Origin: DATHKG01 sp035489435
GTDB lineage: Bacteria; Bacteroidota; Bacteroidia; Chitinophagales; Chitinophagaceae
Assembly: GCA_035489435.1 (NCBI GenBank)
Contig: DATHKG010000161.1
Reading direction: 5' to 3' (one strand)
DNA length: 64,000 nt
A program made the translations under genes and the position numbers. Positions 8,132 to 17,940 of this stretch are shown piece by piece (position 1 is the first letter of the stretch; every line of letters starts with the position of its first letter). The notes under the pieces are model-generated. The model ran no database searches, was not told the DNA's origin, and saw only the letters and a list, made by a program, of their open reading frames with translations.

Positions 8132-9652
8132 TTATTGGTATCGCAGGAACTGATGTTTATCCCAGAACCAGATCTCGGTGTTTTCCTTTATTTCAATATA
8201 CTTCACCGATTCATCAGGTTTGTCATAATTGGTTATCGATAATCTCTTCGCCGACATCTTAACAGACTTTCCAAAATGTAATGTATCAGCTATTATTTCA
8301 GGTAAAATCTTACCTGGCAATGAATTGTATTCTGCATGATTCAGATAATTTGCCACCTGCACTTTTTGTGTGTCTATATTGTTCAACAACATCGCTTCTT
8401 TAAAACTGTTCCTGAAAATATATGCACCATGGTACTCACCGGGAACATTCACGAAAACTATTTCTCTGTCTGAACCTGCAATATCAATTGTTTGCTTAAT
8501 TGCTGCATCGGTGATATAAGAGGCTTTTATCCAATATGAATTATTGATTTCGACAAAAATGATATTGAAGATTACCAGGGCAACCATTAATAACCGCTTA
8601 AAAATCTTCCTGGCAGAACTTTCCACAATTAAGCAGGCAAAAAAAAGCGAAATAAAAACAGAAGGAAAATAAAGGAGTCTTTCACCTTCGGAGGTCTGGG
8701 TGCTTATGCCAAATGTTATAGGAATAATTAATGACACCAGCATACAAAAGAGAATAATGAGTTCATCTTTTCTTGCATTAATCCTATCTGGAATCGCCTT
8801 TGCAGGCATAAACCAACTACCAAGATATAAAACTACTAATGTTGAAAATGCAACTGTTAGTAATAAGGAATTATGGGACGGTGGTAAAAACATTCTTCCC
8901 ATCACCTTAAAAATGTTAGCCGCATATCTCAGGACTTGAATAGAAAATATCCCATGTCCATACTCACCGATAACAACACCGGCCATAATATACCTTATTG
9001 CAAAATAGGATATGAGTACAAGTAGAAAAACCAACAGCCATTTAGCCATTTCGTTTTTTGATCTTTGCTTTTTACAGGAGATCAGGAATAGGATGACGGG
9101 AAGAAAAAGAATTGATTCGTAAGCAAGCAAACCAATGAAATATAGACATCCGGTATAAAGATACTTGTACAGTGGCTTTATTTTGCTCACAAAAATGAGC
9201 ATACAGGCTAAGGCAAAAAAAGTTGCTGATTCAGAGCCCCGTCCAACAATCCAGGTGATTGATTCATTATGAAAAGGATAGGTTACAAACAGAATCGATG
9301 AGTACCAGGCAAAAGATTGCCTGTTATCCATTCCGTTTAGAAATGGCAGTCTGAGTGCCAGCAGATAAAGAAAAAATGCTGAACATCCGTGTAAAACAAC
9401 ATTTGAAAAGTGGTAATAGAAGGTGTCGGAACCAACAGCAGCATAAGTAATGAATATAGTTAAGTCAGAAAAGGGCCGGAAGAAGCCAGGACCAAAAATA
9501 TGGCCCTTAACACCTGCTCTATAGACAGCCTTGAAATCATCCGATGCAAAACTGTTATGCAGCACAGGCATGTAAAGAACTAAAGACACCGCTAAAAATA
9601 CAAGTAAGGGAAGCCACCTTTTATTTAGAAAATCTGAACCGGATGCTTCCAT
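8132..9652 (-). CDS. Polytopic membrane protein, GT-C glycosyltransferase-like
   Basis: 506 aa with about ten or more hydrophobic spans. Shortly after the first span comes the motif SFASDDFKAVYRAG; an acidic pair in the first periplasmic loop is typical of GT-C enzymes that use lipid-phosphate sugars. NESITWIVGRGSE in a later loop resembles TMTC/O-mannosyltransferase-like proteins. The C-terminal 120 residues are soluble. The donor and acceptor are unknown. I place the start at 9652 (MEASGSDF), because the possible earlier start would have the terminator of the upstream gene inside the coding region. Confidence 0.6.
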   Translation of the reverse strand: MEASGSDFLNKRWLPLLVFLAVSLVLYMPVLHNSFASDDFKAVYRAGVKGHIFGPGFFRPFSDLTIFITYAAVGSDTFYYHFSNVVLHGCSAFFLYLLALRLPFLNGMDNRQSFAWYSSILFVTYPFHNESITWIVGRGSESATFFALACMLIFVSKIKPLYKYLYTGCLYFIGLLAYESILFLPVILFLISCKKQRSKNEMAKWLLVFLLVLISYFAIRYIMAGVVIGEYGHGIFSIQVLRYAANIFKVMGRMFLPPSHNSLLLTVAFSTLVVLYLGSWFMPAKAIPDRINARKDELIILFCMLVSLIIPITFGISTQTSEGERLLYFPSVFISLFFACLIVESSARKIFKRLLMVALVIFNIIFVEINNSYWIKASYITDAAIKQTIDIAGSDREIVFVNVPGEYHGAYIFRNSFKEAMLLNNIDTQKVQVANYLNHAEYNSLPGKILPEIIADTLHFGKSVKMSAKRLSITNYDKPDESVKYIEIKENTEIWFWDKHQFLRYQ

Positions 9653-9732
9653 ATCTTTTGCAAGTTTCGTTAAAGTTAATGTGCAGGTTCCGATTCTTCG
9701 AGGGTAAGCTACAAATATCAAATTAGCAGATA

Positions 9733-9766
9733 GAAAAAGGGGATAAAGTAAGCACCTTATCCCCTT
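9733..9766 (-). terminator. Intrinsic terminator of the porU2-like gene
   Basis: AAGGGGATAAGG and CTTTATCCCCTT form a stem with one bulged position, followed on the minus strand by TTTTTC. It lies just past the stop at 9785 and inside the longest possible frame of the next gene, which decides that gene's start. Confidence 0.75.
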
Positions 9767-9784
9767 CGTCATTAGTTCTGACTT

Positions 9785-12700
9785 TTATCTCATCAGGTAC
9801 ATCTTTCCATAACCATTGTTGAAGAACTTGTCTGTGTTATCGCCTTCAGACCTGTATTTTTCCATCGACTTTCCATTCATAGTTGTTACCACCCTGTAGA
9901 GATATACACCATTACCCAATTTCTGACCATATTGGTCGGTACCGTTCCACTTGAATTCCGTTATATTTCTTCCTATACGAATTGGCCCCAATTCATTCAT
10001 AGTGATTTCCCGCACTATTTTGCCGGTGACAGTCAGGATTTGAATCTTCATGTTTTGAGGAATTTCGCTTCCCGTGAGCGTAAATACAAAGGCAGTTGAA
10101 GTACTGAACGGATTCGGATAGTTTAAAAGGTTTGAGATCATAGGCTTTGAGATCACCTTAAATGTCACCCTGAACTCGATCTGACCTGCCTTATTACCAC
10201 TACGGTCCTTTCCTTTTACAATCAGCTCATACTCGTCCCCTTCCGGATTGAATTGCTTCAGGAATTGCGGATTGAAATCGATAGAAGCAGTATTATCATC
10301 GCTTGAAGTAGCCGGATTGAACCTTAATGTATCATTGTCATAGCTAAACGTGCGAAGCATACCATCCGGATATCTTACCTGAATCGTACTTAAGGTAGTA
10401 TCGTTTAATAACAAATATTTCGCATCATCTTTCAATTTGATCTGAATCTTCGGCTTTGCCGACACTATGTCGCGGTTTAAGATATGAACACCATCAAAGG
10501 TTATGTCAAGAAGCGGGTTAATATTATCTGTCCGGACATAAACATTCTTATAAAGGAAATTATTAAAATGTGCCTGTTCCAGCTGATCTACTTCCGGGTT
10601 AAACTCCACAAAAATGGTGTTCACCCCTGGATAATTGCGGCTATCCAATTCAAACCGCAGTTGTATTGTATCATTAAAAACAAGCGGTTTTTGCCTTGGC
10701 ATATCAATAACATGCGTAACATTGCTTTGATCGAGAATTGTAACTTTTACTTTGAGGCTATCAAACGGTAGCTTACTTACATTTTTGAAAGCAATTCCGA
10801 ATTTGATAGGTTCCCCTGCCTCGAGCGTGTCTTTGGTATTAAAAAAGATACTGCTGGCAAGCCCTCCTTCAGGAACTCCCTTATAATAAACACGCCAGTA
10901 TTTCAGCTGATAAGGAGTAAGATTGACGGAATCAGGATTACGCATCTGGAGTTTAAGGTATGGATACATGGCTGCATCAATAGCACTGAGATCAAATTCC
11001 TGTGTACTTCTGTCAACCTGTGCAATCACTGACTCTACATTGTTTCTATCTATACCGATTACATCAATGGCTGGATTATCATCTGTCGGACTTTCCAGGC
11101 TTTCTCCTCTCCAGACCAATTGTTTCCATTCCTTGGCAGGTCCAAATTTCGGTGAAGTAATAAAACCAAGAGTATCCTTTGTTGGTGTCTTAACGTTCAA
11201 AACTATCCGGTCATTCAAATCCTTGCTTATCCTGTAGACAGGAGAAAAACTAAAATCATTCTTCTTATAAACGAGGACAAAGCAACGAGCCGTGGTAATT
11301 GAATCAATGCCGAGTAAACCTGCGGCAAACAATTTGTGATAAAGGGAATTATTAGAGCCGTAAGTCAACGTGTCAGCCTGCCATGAAGGTGGTAATGCAG
11401 CCAGGCTATAGTCAGTCGTGCGTACCACTACGTAAGCCCCGTTCGGTATATAGTTCATGAAGTTAACCATGTTATTTCGCGAAACAGCATTCATATAGGT
11501 AAACTCAAAATTCCAGTTCCGTGATGGCGCGCAGTTCGCCGAACCACTTGAAAACGTAAACAAATTGGTTCCGGTTGAGCTGACGTTTTTCCAGGGTTTG
11601 AAAGTTATCGGATCAAACACATTAACTATCAGTGATCGTGCAACACAGGCACTTGCTATTTTTGATTCTCCGTTTACGGAAACTGAAAAGTCATTATCAT
11701 ATTGACCGCTGGTAGGATACACGCCGTGACGTATAAACAGATCATTGTTGCGGTTTCCAAAATCCCATAATCGGGTACTGTCTTGCAGGGAAAGCCTTTC
11801 TGAATTGGATTTGACATGTTGAAAATAATGCGATTGGTTGAATCCACTTACTTCTCCCGGAATGAAAACAAAGGATGAATATGACCATTGGTAGTTTCCA
11901 CCCGTTGGTGGTACTATCGAAATTCTCCAATAATAAACCGCACTGTCCTGATACGCAATTCCGGGCAACAATTCAACGATACCGCCAGCTGAATTGATCG
12001 TCTTGCTTACTTTAAACGGAGAGTCAAACAGCTCGGTGGTATCCATCTGAATAATATAGTCCCTGGCGAGACTGAATGGATTTGCTGTAGAAGCATATAA
12101 CTTCTGATTTGGATCAGTCACAATAGAGAACGGGTATGGATAAACTGGTCTTGCCTCATCCTCGAATATGAAAAATTCCTTAGTAACAATGTTATTGCTT
12201 TCCGACATCTCATCGATTTCACTGTCACTATCTATGAAAACGGTTAACTTATTCATCCCTTTATCACGCAGTGTAACAATAGGAATAGTAAGCGCAATAG
12301 AATCGGCACTTTTAACTCCCGGGATGCGAGTGCTGTATATTGTTTCCTGGCTCCCGTCAGGATATGTTCTTTTGATTGAAAGTGTGATTGAATCAGGACT
12401 TGCTTTCCCAATATTAACCATCTTCACTTTCAATGCAAATTCATTTTCCGCAATGGAGATAAAAGCGGGGTTAAGAGTGATAAGTGACTCTTCAATTACA
12501 TAATCAGGTTTTGGTTGGTTGTTCATTTTCAGAGCGGGGTCACCATGAAAGGTTATCTCTTCTGCATGGAGGCGGGCATAGTAGTCCGTTGAACCTGCAG
12601 CAGTTATAAGTGCTGCCAGGGCATTACGTTGATTCTCGCCCATAGTACCACTTTCGGATTTAGCAAGAACTCCATATAACCCGTTCAGGAAGAGATTGAG

Positions 12701-14839
12701 ATAATTTACAATACCAAAGTGCGTACTGGCAACAAAAGCAATAGATCCCCGGCCTTTTGCGAGTACAAATTTCTCAGATAACGTTTCATTGACTGAAAGA
12801 CGTTGAGGAAAGTATGTAAAAAAGTTTCCTGCATTACAACCATTCACATAAAAAACCGGGTACTTACCAAAGTTTTCATATGCTGAAGGATTATCCAGGT
12901 TAAATTCGAGTGTTGTTGATGAAGAGTGCCCGAAATAATTCAGCATTGAGATTCCTTCTCCAAACAATTGCGCTAATCTTTCAGCACCACCTGTTTCCAC
13001 CCCAGCCGTAGTCGTTTTACAGAACGTATATACTTTACCACCAAACAGGGTATCTTCTATAATACTTTTATAGACCCCCATAAAATTACACAACACAGTA
13101 CTAAGATAAGAATCACCACCGCCCGTTACGTGCACCACGTTTTTCATCCATTGACGACCGGCAATAGTATTTGGTGAATTTTTCTGAACATCTTCGAATT
13201 GCTTCACTTTCTCGAGATAATCTTCTATCTCTTTTGCTGAAATTACTGACAGTCTGCCTATCGGGGTTTCCGGCACAGGGCTCAACACTCCGGAAGAAGC
13301 CAGCATATTATCTGAAGCCGGATTACCAAATGTTGGAATAATGTTCAGCCTTTCTGCGACGGGGTCAGCTTCACGTAAACGATACTGATCATAGGTCATA
13401 CCATGACCAATAAGAAACACATGTTTAGGAAGTATCGCAAAGGTAGCTCGGGCATATCGTAAAAAGTTTTTAACAGACAATGGATGCTTTTTTATTCCAA
13501 AAGCAAACTGATCTACCAACTCATCTATATCAACAATCTTAGACACATATCCACCACCGGCTGAAGTCTGCCTGTAATTAGCATAATCATTCACCGGGTT
13601 ATTGCCGGTTGATCCATTATAAAGACTGGGATGTGAAATAACAAGGAAAGTTCCCTGGTTCGCTACCAGGGAATAATCAACAAACTTTTTTGTGGCGACA
13701 GTTGCTATGCTATTGATATTAGCGGCATCCTGGGATGACAACACATATTTTATAGGAACATTGCTACCTGGCAATGCAAACCGCACTTTCCCGGGCACAC
13801 TGATATTACCGATAAATCTTTTGCCTGTACTCAGATCATACAAAACAGGTGCGGCAGCTCCGGCATTGAAATTGGTGACCTCAAGTAAAAATCCTGCCAG
13901 TCTTGCCGGCAATTCGAATTTGAAATTGCTGGTATTACCAAAATCAAACAGCCGCGGATAAATAATTTCATAATAGGATGACACTACCCGATCAGTAGTT
14001 ACGACAGAATTATCAACCATCTGTATAGTTGCTGTGCCTGATGTTATGAGGCTTGTTGGTATAGCAACCGTGGCATTGATGTCATTAAAATAATCCATCA
14101 ACGTATCATTGACCACAGACCCGTTTACACTTACACGTATAGTTCTTGCATTCAGGGCATTACCGGAAGCACCATATTTAAAAGTTGACTGTGGGCCTGC
14201 GGCATAAACAGCCTGGACTCCGATTGAAGAATTTAATGGAGCTGATGGTGTAAATGGTGAACTTGACCAATACTCTCCCTTATCATAAGATGATGAATAT
14301 ACATACTCCCCCACGACTGCGGCAAAACCAGGGTTTAACTGGCTACTGAAATAGTTACCCGCAGTATGCATAAAATATGGCTCAACGGGTAAAGGGCTGA
14401 TATCCGGATTATTGGTGCGATCCTTAAATTGAAACCCGGTTTGAGAGGTATTGACGCTGAGAAAATAACTTGCATAGCCCGAAATCAAACTAATTTTATC
14501 GGTGTGTTGTGAAGCCGCTGATCGGTAAAGCGGTTTATCAGGTTTGCCATCATTCCCTTCTCCCCAAAACTCGAGGTATCCATTGGCCGGCAAAACACCA
14601 GTTGGCACCGAAGGATAAAAAGGAACCATCTTTCCATTGGACCAGAGTTCCAGAAACTCCACGGGTGTATTCCCGATGCCCGCAACGTCCAGTACAGATT
14701 TGGGAATCCGGTATAAACCGGCTGTTGCGATCTGGAATTTATAGTAGGTCTGATCAAACCGGATCCATTCATTATTATATTGCTGGGCGAATCCATTGAG
14801 ACCACACAGTAATAATAATAATGTAAAAAATCTTTTCAT
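9785..14839 (-). CDS. porU2: Gingipain-type (C25) protease, putative type IX secretion sortase PorU2
   Basis: 1684 aa with a signal peptide (MKRFFTLLLLLCGLNGFAQQ). Residues about 440-780 form a peptidase C25 domain with a catalytic His in NYFGHSSST (H638) and a Cys in VNGCNAGNFF (C668). CARDB-like domains follow (ending near SDSEIDEMSESNNI, and a second ending LEQAHFNNF). The last 100 residues (NYPNPFSTSTAF...GNGVYLYRV) are a type IX C-terminal sorting domain. PorU cleaves such domains and links cargo to A-LPS. The upstream neighbour is a PorV-type gene 40 nt away, which supports the PorU2/PorV2 assignment. It could instead be a secreted C25 cargo protease. The start chosen is the ATG that opens the signal peptide. 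Confidence 0.78.
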   Translation of the reverse strand: MKRFFTLLLLLCGLNGFAQQYNNEWIRFDQTYYKFQIATAGLYRIPKSVLDVAGIGNTPVEFLELWSNGKMVPFYPSVPTGVLPANGYLEFWGEGNDGKPDKPLYRSAASQHTDKISLISGYASYFLSVNTSQTGFQFKDRTNNPDISPLPVEPYFMHTAGNYFSSQLNPGFAAVVGEYVYSSSYDKGEYWSSSPFTPSAPLNSSIGVQAVYAAGPQSTFKYGASGNALNARTIRVSVNGSVVNDTLMDYFNDINATVAIPTSLITSGTATIQMVDNSVVTTDRVVSSYYEIIYPRLFDFGNTSNFKFELPARLAGFLLEVTNFNAGAAAPVLYDLSTGKRFIGNISVPGKVRFALPGSNVPIKYVLSSQDAANINSIATVATKKFVDYSLVANQGTFLVISHPSLYNGSTGNNPVNDYANYRQTSAGGGYVSKIVDIDELVDQFAFGIKKHPLSVKNFLRYARATFAILPKHVFLIGHGMTYDQYRLREADPVAERLNIIPTFGNPASDNMLASSGVLSPVPETPIGRLSVISAKEIEDYLEKVKQFEDVQKNSPNTIAGRQWMKNVVHVTGGGDSYLSTVLCNFMGVYKSIIEDTLFGGKVYTFCKTTTAGVETGGAERLAQLFGEGISMLNYFGHSSSTTLEFNLDNPSAYENFGKYPVFYVNGCNAGNFFTYFPQRLSVNETLSEKFVLAKGRGSIAFVASTHFGIVNYLNLFLNGLYGVLAKSESGTMGENQRNALAALITAAGSTDYYARLHAEEITFHGDPALKMNNQPKPDYVIEESLITLNPAFISIAENEFALKVKMVNIGKASPDSITLSIKRTYPDGSQETIYSTRIPGVKSADSIALTIPIVTLRDKGMNKLTVFIDSDSEIDEMSESNNIVTKEFFIFEDEARPVYPYPFSIVTDPNQKLYASTANPFSLARDYIIQMDTTELFDSPFKVSKTINSAGGIVELLPGIAYQDSAVYYWRISIVPPTGGNYQWSYSSFVFIPGEVSGFNQSHYFQHVKSNSERLSLQDSTRLWDFGNRNNDLFIRHGVYPTSGQYDNDFSVSVNGESKIASACVARSLIVNVFDPITFKPWKNVSSTGTNLFTFSSGSANCAPSRNWNFEFTYMNAVSRNNMVNFMNYIPNGAYVVVRTTDYSLAALPPSWQADTLTYGSNNSLYHKLFAAGLLGIDSITTARCFVLVYKKNDFSFSPVYRISKDLNDRIVLNVKTPTKDTLGFITSPKFGPAKEWKQLVWRGESLESPTDDNPAIDVIGIDRNNVESVIAQVDRSTQEFDLSAIDAAMYPYLKLQMRNPDSVNLTPYQLKYWRVYYKGVPEGGLASSIFFNTKDTLEAGEPIKFGIAFKNVSKLPFDSLKVKVTILDQSNVTHVIDMPRQKPLVFNDTIQLRFELDSRNYPGVNTIFVEFNPEVDQLEQAHFNNFLYKNVYVRTDNINPLLDITFDGVHILNRDIVSAKPKIQIKLKDDAKYLLLNDTTLSTIQVRYPDGMLRTFSYDNDTLRFNPATSSDDNTASIDFNPQFLKQFNPEGDEYELIVKGKDRSGNKAGQIEFRVTFKVISKPMISNLLNYPNPFSTSTAFVFTLTGSEIPQNMKIQILTVTGKIVREITMNELGPIRIGRNITEFKWNGTDQYGQKLGNGVYLYRVVTTMNGKSMEKYRSEGDNTDKFFNNGYGKMYLMR

Positions 14840-14879
14840 AAAATGATCTTTGTTCGTTCTCATGAGGGTAAGGGTAAGA

Positions 14880-15989
14880 TTATTTGCTTTGTTTTTTCTT
14901 CAGATCAAGTTTTAAAGAAAAAACATGTGTAAACAACGGATTTGACTGATTAGCCAGGTTTGTGAAGGCATAATCAATCTGAACACTCGATATACGGAAA
15001 CCGGCACCTACACCTGGCTGGTAGATCCATACTTTTTTTGTGTTTGTAATATCTGCATCATCAAGGGCCTGTTGAAAATTATTAATGCCACCTCTTACAA
15101 AAAACACATTCTTATAACCAAGCTCAAGCCCGATTTTCGGATCAGCACTAACGGTAGATCCTGAAAGCACGGTGTTTCTTCTTCCATCGAAGTTAAGATC
15201 AACATTTACTTCAGTAAGCAGGTTCAGATTTTTATTGATTGGGAAATTATAAGCTCCGCCGATTATCAGTTTTGGCGCTGTAAGTTCAGTTGACTTAACC
15301 GGGATTTCATTCTGCGTCACATAAAAAACCTCGCGCATTTTTTCATTGAGACTGAATGACCATGCATTGAATGTAGTGGTTACATCACGCGCCATAACAG
15401 CTACCCTCCAGCGCTTGTCAACCAGCTGCACACCTGCATCAAACCCAAATCCCCAGGCAGTTGCAAAATCGCCGGCCTTACGATGAATTATTTTTGCGTT
15501 AAAACCCATATTGAGTTTACGGTCCTTCTTCAATATCTTTTGTTGTGCCATGGAAATCATGAAAGCATAATCGGCAGAAGAAAAGGTCTGTACATTGCTG
15601 AAATTGATAGTGCCATCCGGTTCTACCAGGAAGATAGTGTTGGGAATATCATCAACAGCGAAACGGAGTAATGATAAACCAATTACTCTTTTATTATCTT
15701 TTAAGGGAAGTGTCACGTTTGCAAAATCATACTTGCCTATACCTGCGAAATATTCTGCATGCATGAGGTTAACCTGGGGATTGTCCTTAACATTGACCAG
15801 GCCGGCAGGGTTCCAATAACCTGAAGTGCCATCCTCCACCGATGCGATCTGCGCACCAGCCATTGCAAGTCCCCGGGCACCTGCCCCGATATTTAGAAAC
15901 TCATTTGAATATTTCCGGAATTGTGAAAATGATTGTTGCCATAACAGCAGTGTTAAGGAAAAGAATAATAGGGAAAGGTTTTTTTTCAT
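14880..15989 (-). CDS. porV2: PorV/PorQ-family outer membrane protein, putative PorV2
   Basis: 369 aa. After a signal peptide (residues 1-22), FLNIGAGARGLAMAGAQIAS...GTSGYWNPAGL is the family signature. The rest alternates polar and hydrophobic residues as in FadL-like beta-barrels, and ends with a C-terminal strand (THVFSLKLDLKKKQSK). PorV-type shuttle proteins bind cargo sorting domains and carry them to PorU. It is followed after 40 nt by the C25 protease gene, so the two form an operon. The rest of the type IX machinery (PorK, L, M, N, Sov) is not in this window. Confidence 0.82.
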   Translation of the reverse strand: MKKNLSLLFFSLTLLLWQQSFSQFRKYSNEFLNIGAGARGLAMAGAQIASVEDGTSGYWNPAGLVNVKDNPQVNLMHAEYFAGIGKYDFANVTLPLKDNKRVIGLSLLRFAVDDIPNTIFLVEPDGTINFSNVQTFSSADYAFMISMAQQKILKKDRKLNMGFNAKIIHRKAGDFATAWGFGFDAGVQLVDKRWRVAVMARDVTTTFNAWSFSLNEKMREVFYVTQNEIPVKSTELTAPKLIIGGAYNFPINKNLNLLTEVNVDLNFDGRRNTVLSGSTVSADPKIGLELGYKNVFFVRGGINNFQQALDDADITNTKKVWIYQPGVGAGFRISSVQIDYAFTNLANQSNPLFTHVFSLKLDLKKKQSK

Positions 15990-16381
15990 CGACCCGGGTT
16001 TCTAAATAAGCAATTAATTTAAGACTACGATCCTGACCGGCTTGTTTCATTTCTGTCATTAATTCTGACTGAAAATGAAATAGTTCGGTATTGGAAGTTC
16101 AACAATGGCAAACGAACAGCAGGTGAAATTATTGCATATTTCAACTAAAGTTCCGGTAATCCTTAGATTTGCGTAATTCGTTGATTCCCTTGATATTTGC
16201 AAGTGCTTTTAAACGAAATGCGGCTGTATTATCTTTACAAAATACAGTTTTCCAGTTAGAGGTGAAAGTGGCTCGACCGCCGAACCCCTGGTTTTGAAAA
16301 TTTTACAGGCAAAAATTGAGGGATAACAGCTTGACTAATACCACTAACGATAAATCTGACAAAAAAATACAATTTTTTAAT
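15990..16381. other. Intergenic region between porV2 and tyrS, possible structured tyrS leader
   Basis: No gene. The GC-richer part at 16252-16292 can fold: CCAG at 16252 pairs with CTGG near 16289, an inner GAGG with CCCC, and GGC with GCC, separated by unpaired stretches. It lies about 90 nt ahead of the tyrS start. It matches no riboswitch class I can name. The rest is AT-rich and must hold promoters for both flanking genes. Confidence 0.3.
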
Positions 16382-17659
16382 ATGAGTCTTTTAGAAGAAT
16401 TGAAATGGCGGGGAATGCTGCAGGATGTGATGCCCGGAACAGAGGAACAACTCAAAAAAGAAATGACCACCGGATATATCGGTTTTGATCCAACCGCAAA
16501 TTCACTGCATATTGGCAGCCTGGTGCCTATCATACTGCTGGTCCATCTTCAGCGAGCCGGTCATAAACCAATTGCGCTGGTAGGTGGTGCTACGGGAATG
16601 ATTGGGGATCCCTCTGGAAAAAGCCAGGAAAGAAATCTTTTAAATGAAGAAGAGCTTGCAAAAAACGTAAATGGGATCAGGAATCAACTCGAAAAATACC
16701 TGGACTTCAACCCTGCTTTGCCTAATGTCGCCGAAATGGTAAACAATTATGACTGGTTCCGCACAATTTCTTTTATTGAGTTTTTGCGCGACACCGGTAA
16801 GTTTATTACCGTTAATTATATGATGGCTAAAGACAGTGTGAAAAAACGGATCGAAGGTGAGATTGGGCTCAGTTATACTGAGTTTGCTTACCAATTGATG
16901 CAGGGATATGATTTTTATTGGTTATATAAAAACAGGAATTGCAAACTTCAGATGGGGGGCAGTGATCAGTGGGGCAATATAACCACCGGTAGTGAGCTTG
17001 TGAGGCGTAAAGCAGCAGGTGAGGCATTTGCTTTTACCTGTCCTCTGATAAAAAAGGCCGATGGTGGTAAGTTTGGCAAGACTGAAAAAGGCAATGTCTG
17101 GCTGGATCCGGAAAGGACTTCACCTTACGAGTTTTACCAGTTCTGGCTGAATGCAAAAGATTCTGATGCGGAAGAGTGGATAAAGATTTTTACGTTTCTG
17201 CCAAAGGCTGAGATTGATTCAATGATCGAAAAGCACATTGAAAATCCAGGCAATCGTAGCTTACAAAAAGCACTTGCCAGGGAAGTCACCATTTTTGTTC
17301 ATGGCGAAAGCGAATATGATAAAGCGATCGCAACAACAGAGAAATTGTTTGCTGATATGACGGCTCCGGCTACCTCATTAAGCGAAGAAGATATTGCGAG
17401 TATGGAAGGCGTTGTGCGCTTTGATTACCCTATTGAGGCAATACGCGCCGGTGCCGACCTGATTGGGTTTCTTGCTGAGACAAAAATATTTCCCAGCAAA
17501 GGTGAAGCCCGAAAAATGATCCAGAATGGTGGCATTAGCATTAACCGGGTAAAAGTTCAGGATATTACACAGCAGTTGACTGGTGATGATCTGCTTCATG
17601 GAAAATATATCCTGGTGCAAAAAGGGAAAAAACATTACTACCTGGTTAATGGAATCTGA
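16382..17659 (+). CDS. tyrS: Tyrosyl-tRNA synthetase
   Basis: 425 aa. Class I signature HIGS at residues 43-46 (SLHIGSLVPI), tyrosine pocket GGSDQWGNITTG, and a KMSKS-type loop KFGKT at 230-234. A C-terminal S4 RNA-binding domain follows (PSKGEARKMIQNGGISINRVKV). It charges tRNA-Tyr. The start MSLLEELKWRGM at 16382 is the conserved N-terminus; an in-frame ATG 66 nt upstream adds a non-conserved stretch. It is followed by tRNA-Gln with its own promoter. Confidence 0.97.
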   Translation: MSLLEELKWRGMLQDVMPGTEEQLKKEMTTGYIGFDPTANSLHIGSLVPIILLVHLQRAGHKPIALVGGATGMIGDPSGKSQERNLLNEEELAKNVNGIRNQLEKYLDFNPALPNVAEMVNNYDWFRTISFIEFLRDTGKFITVNYMMAKDSVKKRIEGEIGLSYTEFAYQLMQGYDFYWLYKNRNCKLQMGGSDQWGNITTGSELVRRKAAGEAFAFTCPLIKKADGGKFGKTEKGNVWLDPERTSPYEFYQFWLNAKDSDAEEWIKIFTFLPKAEIDSMIEKHIENPGNRSLQKALAREVTIFVHGESEYDKAIATTEKLFADMTAPATSLSEEDIASMEGVVRFDYPIEAIRAGADLIGFLAETKIFPSKGEARKMIQNGGISINRVKVQDITQQLTGDDLLHGKYILVQKGKKHYYLVNGI

Positions 17660-17676
17660 TAAATAAAACTGCATTA

Positions 17677-17708
17677 TTTGGAATGAATCATGCGATGCCT
17701 TATTTTTG
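17677..17708 (+). promoter_or_regulatory. Promoter of tRNA-Gln
   Basis: TTTG (17677-17680), exactly 20 nt, TATTTTTG (17701-17708) is a full match to the Bacteroidetes primary sigma promoter. Transcription should start about 30 nt ahead of tRNA-Gln. It lies just past the tyrS stop. Confidence 0.75.
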
Positions 17709-17744
17709 CAGTCCTTTTTAGAAAATACGCTAAGAAGAACGGAT

Positions 17745-17815
17745 TGCCCGATAGTATAATGGCAGTACAACTGATTTTGGTTCAGTTTGTCTAGGTTCGA
17801 ATCCTGGTCGGGCAA
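17745..17815 (+). tRNA. trnQ: tRNA-Gln (TTG)
   Basis: The acceptor TGCCCGA/TCGGGCA pairs perfectly with discriminator A. The anticodon arm AACTGATTTTGGTTCAGTT carries TTG and the T loop TTCGAAT is normal. The U1-A72 end pair and a small D arm are typical of glutamine tRNA. Confidence 0.95.
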
Positions 17816-17818
17816 CAT

Positions 17819-17856
17819 ACGGGACAGTACAGATTTCTTCTGTTTTGTCCCGTTTT
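17819..17856 (+). terminator. Intrinsic terminator of tRNA-Gln
   Basis: ACGGGACA pairs with TGTCCCGT, and the inner CAGA with TCTG, followed by TTTTTGTTTTT. It starts 4 nt past the tRNA. Confidence 0.85.
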
Positions 17857-17900
17857 TGTTTTTATATGGTATAGTCATCTATATAGTCACACGTATTAAA

Positions 17901-17940
17901 TGACCCGGTAGTATAGATGGCGTAACTATTAATATAGTTT
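17901..17940 (+). other. tRNA-like remnant (5' half)
   Basis: The bases from 17901 (TGACCCGGTAGTATAGATGG) follow the 5' half of the tRNA-Gln at 17745 (TGCCCGATAGTATAATGG) with small indels. A hairpin AACTA-TTAATA-TAGTT then sits where an anticodon arm would be. No T arm or acceptor 3' strand follows; the sequence runs into the GNAT gene's 3' end. It looks like a decayed partial copy, but the match is short. Confidence 0.3.
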
